Shown here: piece after piece, positions 6,936-11,739 of the stretch
Position numbering within the stretch: the first letter of the stretch is position 1
Layout of the letters: each line of letters starts with the position of its first letter
Assembly (NCBI GenBank): GCA_910588415.1
Contig: CAJUPK010000071.1
Coordinates: 1 to 11,739, forward strand
Origin: an uncultured Oscillospiraceae bacterium
Lineage (GTDB): Bacteria > Bacillota > Clostridia > Oscillospirales > Acutalibacteraceae
Direction of reading: 5' to 3'
Length of the DNA: 11,739 bases
Made by a program: the position numbers and the translations under genes
Notes under the pieces: model-generated
Told to the model about the DNA's origin: nothing
Seen by the model: only the letters and a program-made list of their open reading frames with translations
The model's database searches: none

Positions 6936-6988
6936 GGAATATGAATATAGTTTGGATAATCGAATGGTTACGTTGCTTTTGAAGGAAG

Positions 6989-7006
6989 ACAGGCCTGGCG
7001 GCCTGT
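6989..7006 (-). other. Intercistronic hairpin between nrdD and the small subunit
   Basis: ACAGGCC (6989-6995) and GGCCTGT (7000-7006) form a perfect 7-bp stem with a 4-nt loop in the 160-nt gap. On the minus strand it is followed by CTTCCTTCAAAAG, which is not a proper T-tract. It could be a weak attenuator, a processing site or a 3'-end stabiliser for nrdD mRNA. The rest of the gap (6922-7081) holds no recognisable gene or promoter. Confidence 0.45.
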
Positions 7007-7081
7007 ATGTAAAGTGTGCCTAAACTCGTGAAAATGCGCGCTCGAGGTGCGGGTGAACGTCCGCTGCCTTTTGCCTGGGGT

Positions 7082-9388
7082 TTAACTGATCAGGCTGGAG
7101 TAGTCCGGCACGTCATGATATTTTTTGCGTAGCTCCTCCAGCTTTTCCAGGGGCACGCCCTCTCCGGCCCGGCGGCCGCACCGGGGGCAGGTCTCGCCAA
7201 TAATGCCGTTGTAGCCGCACACCGGATCCCGGTCTACCGGGTGGTTGACGGAGCCATAGCCAATGCCCGCCTCTTTCATGCAGCGGATGACGCTCTCAAA
7301 GGCCTCGATGTTCTTGCACACATCCCCGTCCAGCTCTACATAGCTGATATGCCCCGCGTTGGTCAGGGCGTGGAAGGGGGCCTCTTTCTGTATCTTCTCA
7401 AAGGCGCTGATGGGGTAGTACACAGGCACATGGAAGGAGTTTGTATAGTATTCCCGGTCCGTGACCCCTGCAATCACGCCAAATTTTTTCTTGTCCAGCC
7501 GGGTAAAGGTGCCGGAAAGCCCCTCGCCCGGGGTGGCCAGCAAAGTGAAGTTCAGCCCGGTCTCCTGGGAGAGCTGGTCCATCCGTTTGCGCATATAGGT
7601 GATGATCTCCAGGCCCAGCTGGTAGCTCTCCTGGCTCTCCCCGTGGTGCTGGCCTGTGAGGGCCTTCAAGGTCTCTGCCAGGCCGATGAAGCCCACGGAC
7701 AGGGTGCCGTGCCGCAGGACCTCGGCCACGGAGTCGTTGCGGTCCAGGGCCTCCGAATCGATCCATACCCCCTGGCCCATCAGGAAGGGGTAGTTAAAGG
7801 CCTTTTTGCTGCACTGTATTTTGAAGCGGTGCAAAAGCTGCTCCACGCATAACTCCATGCGCTGGTCCAGAATCTGATAAAACTTTTTCACATCCCTCTG
7901 GGCTTCCAAGCCGATGCGGGGCAGGTTTACCGAGGTAAAGCTCAGGTTGCCCCGGCCGCAGGTGGTCTCCCGGTGGGGGTCGTGTACATTGCCCATCACC
8001 CGGGTGCGGCAGCCCATATAGGCCACCTCGGTGTCATAGTCCCCGGCCTGGTAGTACTGCAGGTTAAAGGGTGCGTCTATAAAGCTGAAGTTGGGGAACA
8101 GCCGCCGGGCGGAGACCTCCATGGCCAGCTTGAACAGGTCGTAGTTGGGGTCCCCGGGGTTATAGTTGACCCCTTCCTTCACCTTGAAGATCTGCACCGG
8201 GAAGATAGGGGTCTCCCCGTCCCCCAGGCCCGCCTGGGTGGCAAGCAGCAGGTTGCGGATGACCATGCGGCCCTGGTCGCTGGTATCCGTGCCATAGTTC
8301 AGGGAGGAGAAGGGCACCTGGGCCCCGGCCCGGGAGTTCATGGTGTTCAGGTTATGTACCAGTGCCTCCATGGCCTGGTAAGTGGCCTTGTCCGTCTCCC
8401 GCCAGGCGGTCTCCTTGGCGTAGGCGGCGGCGTCCGCGGCCTCCTCCCAGGTTACCTCCTGAAAGCCGCAGTCCCGCTGGTGCCGGGGCAGAAACTCCGC
8501 AAAGCGTTCTGCGTACTGGTCGGCGTTTTTCATGGTCACCGGGTTGTGCAGGGCCACCTGCGCCATGTGGATCATGGCCTCGGCCTGGCCGTGGGGCATC
8601 AGCTGGCGCAGCTGGAAAAACTGGGTAAGGGCCTTTTGGTACTCCTTGTGAAAGGTCTTGTCCACCCCTTGGGCCATGGCATAGTCAAAATTGGGCACGC
8701 TCTGGCCGCCGTGCATCTCGTTCTGGTTGGCCTGGATGGCAATGCAGGCCAGGGCCGCGTAGGACCGGATGTCCTTGGGCTCCCGCAGGTAGCCATGGCC
8801 TGTGGAAAAGCCGTTTTGAAACAGCTTGATCAGGTCGATCTGGCAGCAGGTCTCGGTCAGGGTGTAAAAGTCCTTGTCGTGAATATGGATGTCCCCCTCC
8901 TCGTCCGCCCGGGTCAGGTGGGGGGGGATCACGTATTTGTCGTAAAAGCTTTTGGCCCCTTCCGAGCCGTACTTCAGCATGGTGCCCATGGCGGTGTCTG
9001 CGTTGATGTTGGCGTTTTCCCGCTTCAGGTCCACGTCCTCGGCAGGCACAAAGGTCAGGGCGGAGTAGATTTTCACCAGCTCATCGTCCATTTCCCGCAG
9101 ACGCTGGTGCTGGGCCCGGTACAAAATATAGGCCTTGGCGGTTTTGGCATATCCGGCGGCAATCAGCTTCTCCTCCACGATATCCTGGGTCTGCTCCACG
9201 GTGGGGGTGGTTTTCAGCTGTTCCAGCTGGTCCACCACCCGGGCAGTCAGCTGGTCCAGGTCCGCGTCGCTGAAACGCTCGGTGGCAATGCGCACATTGG
9301 CCTTGAAGATGGCCCCCCGGATTTTTGCGGAATCAAAAGGGACCTGTTCGCCGTTGCGCTTGATAATTTTCTTTGGCATGGATTGCAT
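7082..9388 (-). CDS. nrdD: Anaerobic (class III) ribonucleoside-triphosphate reductase, large part lacking the glycyl-radical tail
   Basis: A 768-aa enzyme from the chosen start; reduces ribonucleoside triphosphates to deoxynucleotides without oxygen. Residues 4-95 form an ATP-cone (KKIIKRNGEQVPFD onward) for allosteric activity control. The ten-stranded barrel follows, with HIHDKDFYTLTETCC (168-182), NQNEMHGGQSVPNFD (222-236) and GCRTRVMGN (459-467), whose C460 is the likely finger-loop thiyl cysteine. The C-terminus has VCGYNG and CPRCG (C724, C734, C737), the remains of the zinc site, then ends in VPDYSSLIS with no R-x-x-G-Y-L motif. The start at 9388 is preferred because AGGAG (9394-9398) is 5 nt upstream; an in-frame ATG at 9451 would add 21 residues unlike the family, lies within the leader just after the -10 box at 9440-9445 and lacks a Shine-Dalgarno sequence. 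It is first in the operon with the small subunit, surE and nrdG. Confidence 0.95.
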   Translation of the reverse strand: MQSMPKKIIKRNGEQVPFDSAKIRGAIFKANVRIATERFSDADLDQLTARVVDQLEQLKTTPTVEQTQDIVEEKLIAAGYAKTAKAYILYRAQHQRLREMDDELVKIYSALTFVPAEDVDLKRENANINADTAMGTMLKYGSEGAKSFYDKYVIPPHLTRADEEGDIHIHDKDFYTLTETCCQIDLIKLFQNGFSTGHGYLREPKDIRSYAALACIAIQANQNEMHGGQSVPNFDYAMAQGVDKTFHKEYQKALTQFFQLRQLMPHGQAEAMIHMAQVALHNPVTMKNADQYAERFAEFLPRHQRDCGFQEVTWEEAADAAAYAKETAWRETDKATYQAMEALVHNLNTMNSRAGAQVPFSSLNYGTDTSDQGRMVIRNLLLATQAGLGDGETPIFPVQIFKVKEGVNYNPGDPNYDLFKLAMEVSARRLFPNFSFIDAPFNLQYYQAGDYDTEVAYMGCRTRVMGNVHDPHRETTCGRGNLSFTSVNLPRIGLEAQRDVKKFYQILDQRMELCVEQLLHRFKIQCSKKAFNYPFLMGQGVWIDSEALDRNDSVAEVLRHGTLSVGFIGLAETLKALTGQHHGESQESYQLGLEIITYMRKRMDQLSQETGLNFTLLATPGEGLSGTFTRLDKKKFGVIAGVTDREYYTNSFHVPVYYPISAFEKIQKEAPFHALTNAGHISYVELDGDVCKNIEAFESVIRCMKEAGIGYGSVNHPVDRDPVCGYNGIIGETCPRCGRRAGEGVPLEKLEELRKKYHDVPDYSSLIS

Positions 9389-9393
9389 GACGG

Positions 9394-9401
9394 CTCCTCT
9401 C
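9394..9401 (-). promoter_or_regulatory. Ribosome binding site that fixes the nrdD start
   Basis: GAGAGGAG on the minus strand lies 5 nt from ATG 9388. This, and the ATP-cone beginning a few residues later, favours 9388 over the longer in-frame start at 9451, which would fall upstream of the -10 box given here and so outside the transcript. Confidence 0.8.
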
Positions 9402-9439
9402 AAAAAAGAATGGCGGCTTCCAATCTGTGTCGCCCTTTT

Positions 9440-9468
9440 ATTATAGGCCATAGGCCGCTGGTTGTCAA
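9440..9468 (-). promoter_or_regulatory. Sigma-A type promoter of the nrdD-surE-nrdG operon
   Basis: On the minus strand, TTGACA (9463-9468) and TATAAT (9440-9445) are separated by exactly 17 bp. Both hexamers are perfect consensus. Transcription would start near 9433, giving a leader of about 45 nt before ATG 9388. Such a strong promoter usually needs repression, which fits the NrdR-like box directly upstream. Confidence 0.9.
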
Positions 9469-9483
9469 TACCATATATTGTGT
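9468..9483 (-). promoter_or_regulatory. Probable NrdR box
   Basis: On the minus strand ACACAATATATGGTAT agrees with the NrdR operator consensus acaCwAtATaTwGtgt at 14 of 16 positions. It touches the -35 hexamer at base 9468, a position suited to repression by NrdR, the ATP-cone repressor that senses dATP/ATP. A weaker copy of the core (CCAAATATGG, 9512-9521) lies 41 bp further upstream, close to four helical turns. No nrdR gene is in the window. Confidence 0.75.
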
Positions 9484-9530
9484 ATTGTGAAATTTCTTTG
9501 GGGAACTACCCCCAAATATGGGCGGGGATG

Positions 9531-9550
9531 CCCCCGGGGCCCCTATAGGG
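9531..9550. promoter_or_regulatory. Overlapping palindromes in the divergent nrdD / aldo-keto reductase intergenic region
   Basis: CCCCGGGG (9532-9539), GGGGCCCC (9536-9543) and CCCTATAGGG (9541-9550) are three perfect, overlapping palindromes. They lie between the two divergent promoters, about 45 bp upstream of the -35 box of the sugar genes. They could be an operator or simply GC-rich structure; no regulator is known from this window. Confidence 0.35.
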
Positions 9551-9593
9551 AACCGGGGGGCGAAGAAAGTTTTTAAAAGGGGGGAAGAATCCG

Positions 9594-9622
9594 TTGACTT
9601 TTTCTTCCATAGCTCTTACAAT
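9594..9622 (+). promoter_or_regulatory. Sigma-A type promoter of the aldo/keto reductase - GH127 unit
   Basis: TTGACT (9594-9599), a 17-bp spacer and TACAAT (9617-9622) give a good housekeeping promoter. Transcription would start near 9629, leaving about 55 nt of GC-rich leader before ATG 9684. Confidence 0.8.
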
Positions 9623-9668
9623 GGACATAGAACAAGGCGCCGCCGCCCCCGGGCGCGGGCCGTAACGC

Positions 9669-9674
9669 GAGAGG
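9669..9674 (+). promoter_or_regulatory. Ribosome binding site that fixes the aldo/keto reductase start
   Basis: GAGAGG ends immediately before an in-frame ATG at 9675 and 9 nt before a second ATG at 9684. Initiation needs a gap of several bases, so 9684 is the likely start. The next gene has the same arrangement: a Shine-Dalgarno directly followed by a decoy in-frame ATG, then the true ATG nine bases on. Confidence 0.7.
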
Positions 9675-9683
9675 ATGGATACT

Positions 9684-10694
9684 ATGACAAACGTACATAT
9701 TTATGAGGCGGACCCCCGGCGCTATGAAGCCATGCCGTATAACCCCGTGGGGAAAAGCGGCCTGCGGTTCCCGGCGGTGTCCCTGGGGTTCTGGCACAAT
9801 TTTGGCAGCCGGGACAACTACGACAACATGCGGGCCATGTGCCGCGAGGCCTTTGACCTGGGCATTACCCAGTTTGACCTGGCCAACAATTACGGCCCGG
9901 CCTATGGCGCGGCGGAGGAGAGCCTGGGCCGGCTGCTGCGGGACGACTTTTCTCCCTACCGGGACGAGCTGGTCATTACCACCAAGGCGGGATATGACAT
10001 GTGGGAGGGGCCCTATGGCAACGGCGGCAGCCGGAAATATCTGACTGCCAGCCTGGACCAGAGCCTGCGGCGCATGGGCCTGGAGTATGTGGATATCTTC
10101 TACCACCACCGCATGGACCCGGACACCCCCCTGGAGGAATCCCTGCAGGCTTTGGCGGACCTGGTGCGCCAGGGCAAGGCCCTGTACGCCGGGGTCTCGA
10201 ACTACAACGAGGACTACACCCGCCGGGCCATCGCCTTTTTCCGGGAGAGGAACTGCCCCTTTGTGGTGAACCAGAGGGCCTACTCCCTGTTTAACCGGGA
10301 GATTGAGCGGGACGGGGTGAAAGAACTCTGCGCCCAAGAGGGGGTGGGCGTCATTGCTTTCAGTCCCCTGGCCCAGGGTCTGCTGACGGGCAGATACTTA
10401 AAGGGTATTCCAGCGGACAGCCGCATGGCCCGGGACGGCCGCTTCCTGAAAGCCTCTGCCCTGACCAAAGAGCGGCTGGAGCAGATAGAGGCCCTGGACC
10501 GGATTGCCGCCAACCGGGGCCAGACCCTGGCCCAGATGGCCCTGTCCTGGGTGCTGCGGGACGGCAAGGTCTGCTCGGTGCTTATTGGGGCCTCTAAGCC
10601 GGAGCAGATCCGGGAAAACGCGGCCGCCGCGTCCCGGACAGAGTTTTCGCCGGAAGAGCTGGCTCAAATTGACCAAATCTGCGGGATTGCATAA
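9684..10694 (+). CDS. Aldo/keto reductase, YghZ (L-glyceraldehyde 3-phosphate reductase) type
   Basis: A 336-aa cytoplasmic NADPH-type oxidoreductase of the aldo/keto reductase superfamily, a single TIM barrel. The catalytic tetrad is visible as D65 and Y70 (FDLANNYG), K101 (TTKAG) and H141 (FYHHRMD). Cofactor-binding signatures lie near the C-terminus: SPLAQGLLTGRYL (227-239) and IGASKPEQIREN (301-312). The N-terminal segment with FWHNFG and the WEGPYGNGGSRKYL insertion (107-120) resemble E. coli YghZ and the related Kv-beta-like group, which reduce small aldehydes and sugar phosphates; the exact substrate cannot be read from the sequence. The start at 9684 is favoured by the spacing of GAGAGG. 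A GH127 gene follows after 18 bp, so the pair is probably an operon for plant-sugar use. Confidence 0.88.
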   Translation: MTNVHIYEADPRRYEAMPYNPVGKSGLRFPAVSLGFWHNFGSRDNYDNMRAMCREAFDLGITQFDLANNYGPAYGAAEESLGRLLRDDFSPYRDELVITTKAGYDMWEGPYGNGGSRKYLTASLDQSLRRMGLEYVDIFYHHRMDPDTPLEESLQALADLVRQGKALYAGVSNYNEDYTRRAIAFFRERNCPFVVNQRAYSLFNREIERDGVKELCAQEGVGVIAFSPLAQGLLTGRYLKGIPADSRMARDGRFLKASALTKERLEQIEALDRIAANRGQTLAQMALSWVLRDGKVCSVLIGASKPEQIRENAAAASRTEFSPEELAQIDQICGIA

Positions 10695-10712
10695 AAGAGG
10701 AGGATGACTGCT

Positions 10713-11739
10713 ATGAAAAAAGAAAATTTCAGCCGGCCTATGAGCCCGCGGGAGGTGGCCCTGACAGACAGCTTTTGGCATGATGAGGTCCAGAAGACCG
10801 TGCGCCGGGAGGTGATCCCCTACCAGTGGCGCGCCCTGAACGACCAGGTGGAGGGCGCGGCCCCCAGCTTCTGCATACACAACTTTCGAGCTGCGGCCCG
10901 GCAGATGGAGTGTAGGAGGCAGCCGGGGTTTCAGGAACCAGCCTACACCTTCCGGGGCTTTGAGACCCTGCCGGAGGACCCGGCCCATCCGGACCCGGAC
11001 CGGTTCTACGGCTTTGTGTTCCAGGATTCAGACTTTCACAAATGGGTGGAGGCGGCGGCCTACTCCCTGATGAATTTCCCGGACCCGGATTTTGAGGATG
11101 TGGTGGATGAGGCCATTGACCTGGTCTGCGCGGCTCAGCACGAGAGTGGGTATCTGGACACGTACTATATCCTAAACGGCATGGACCAGGCCTTTACCAA
11201 CCTGAAGGACCACCACGAGCTGTACATTCTGGGCCATCTGGCAGAGGCGGCCGTAGCCTACTATGAGGCCACGGGCAAAGACAAGCTGCTGCGGGCTGCC
11301 TGCCGCTTTGCGGATTGTGTGGACGCCCGCTTTGGACCAGAGCCAGACAAGGCCCAGGGCTACCCAGGCCACGAGATTGCGGAGATGGCCCTGGCACGGC
11401 TGTACGAGGCCACCGGGGAGGAGCGGTATCTGCGGCTTGCCCGGTATTTTGTGGACCAGCGGGGCCAGTCCCCCCATTACTTCCTCCAGGAGGACCGGGA
11501 CCGGGCTGCCCGGGAGGGCCGGCCAGTTCCCCCGGAGGACCTGGCCCCCTACGCCTACTGCCAGGCCCACCAGCCCGTGCGCCAGCAAAACGAGGCTGTG
11601 GGCCATGCGGTGCGGGCAGGCTACCTTTACGCCGGAATGGCGGATGTGGCCCGGCTGACAGAGGATGAAGAGCTGCTGGCGGCCTGCGAAAGGCTGTGGA
11701 ACAGCGTGGTCCGGGAGAAGCTGTACATCACCGGGGGAG
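10713..11739 (+). CDS. Glycoside hydrolase family 127 protein (beta-L-arabinofuranosidase type), N-terminal part
   Basis: An open reading frame of 342 codons that runs off the right edge; family members are around 600-660 aa, so about half is present. It matches the (alpha/alpha)6 barrel of GH127: SDFHKWVEAAAYSL (106-119), ESGYLDTYY (144-152), HHELYILGHLAEAAVAYYEATG (167-188, HEL part is characteristic), GYPGHEIAEMALARLYEATG (216-235) and AVGHAVRAGYLYAGMADVAR (295-314). The catalytic cysteine and zinc ligands of the family lie in the missing C-terminal half. Known members release L-arabinose from beta-arabinofuranosyl oligosaccharides of plant hydroxyproline-rich glycoproteins; others act on unusual pectin sugars. 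There is no signal peptide, so it works in the cytoplasm on imported oligosaccharides. The start at 10713 is set by AGAGGAGG (10696-10703), 9 nt away; the in-frame ATG at 10704 is too close. Confidence 0.9.
   Translation, partial: MKKENFSRPMSPREVALTDSFWHDEVQKTVRREVIPYQWRALNDQVEGAAPSFCIHNFRAAARQMECRRQPGFQEPAYTFRGFETLPEDPAHPDPDRFYGFVFQDSDFHKWVEAAAYSLMNFPDPDFEDVVDEAIDLVCAAQHESGYLDTYYILNGMDQAFTNLKDHHELYILGHLAEAAVAYYEATGKDKLLRAACRFADCVDARFGPEPDKAQGYPGHEIAEMALARLYEATGEERYLRLARYFVDQRGQSPHYFLQEDRDRAAREGRPVPPEDLAPYAYCQAHQPVRQQNEAVGHAVRAGYLYAGMADVARLTEDEELLAACERLWNSVVREKLYITGG

Noticed and set aside
6727..7084. The small glycyl-radical ORF as debris of a frameshifted nrdD tail
   Set aside because: The ORF has an ideal AGGAGG at 8 nt, a complete motif, a four-base overlap with surE, and 160 nt without NrdD-like coding between it and nrdD. 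This looks like an evolved separate gene and not a single frameshift.
9389..9451. The longer nrdD start at 9451
   Set aside because: The extra 21 residues do not resemble the family, there is no Shine-Dalgarno sequence for that ATG, and it lies upstream of the -10 box at 9440-9445, whereas GAGAGGAG precedes 9388 at a workable distance.
7973..9490. A 505-codon plus-strand reading frame opposite nrdD
   Set aside because: It is the mirror of the nrdD codons, rich in Gly, Val, His and Leu as expected for an antisense frame, and it runs through the nrdD promoter and NrdR box.
9573..10337. A 254-codon minus-strand frame opposite the aldo/keto reductase
   Set aside because: Antisense shadow of a gene with a full catalytic tetrad; no start signal or recognisable domain.

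Overview
The window looks like chromosomal DNA of a GC-rich, strictly anaerobic Firmicute, probably a gut Clostridia member of the Oscillospirales/Lachnospirales kind. The reasons are strong AGGAGG-type ribosome binding sites, near-consensus TTGACA/TATAAT promoters, a class III (oxygen-sensitive) ribonucleotide reductase operon, a lipoprotein binding protein paired with a hybrid histidine kinase, and a plant-glycan glycosidase. The genus cannot be fixed from the sequence alone.

Layout. Bases 1-55 are the 5' part of a tRNA-Arg(CCU) gene on the minus strand, cut by the window edge, with its own promoter at 104-132. Divergent from it, a promoter at 194-223 drives a two-gene plus-strand unit: a membrane hybrid histidine kinase (369-2939) and a lipoprotein solute-binding protein (2975-4279). 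The unit ends in a strong, probably bidirectional terminator at 4444-4478. A converging six-helix membrane protein of unknown function (4547-5155, minus) follows. Upstream of it lies a 159-bp quasi-palindromic MITE-like repeat (5195-5353), then the terminator (5362-5396) of the next operon.

The centre of the window is a minus-strand operon read from about 9440 down to 5459: nrdD, a 64-codon ORF, surE, nrdG. Its promoter (-35 at 9463-9468, -10 at 9440-9445) abuts a good match to the NrdR box (9468-9483), as expected for an RNR operon. The main point of interest is that the large NrdD ends without the C-terminal glycyl-radical motif. That motif (RRITGYL) is instead encoded by the separate 64-codon ORF, so the class III reductase appears to be split into two polypeptides, charged by the NrdG activase made from the same transcript. 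SurE, a nucleoside monophosphate phosphatase, lies between the two radical-enzyme parts and the activase, linking dNTP synthesis to nucleotide dephosphorylation.

Divergent from the nrd operon, a promoter at 9594-9622 drives an aldo/keto reductase of the YghZ type (9684-10694) and, 18 bp later, a GH127 (beta-L-arabinofuranosidase-type) enzyme that runs off the right edge. These two probably serve sugar catabolism.
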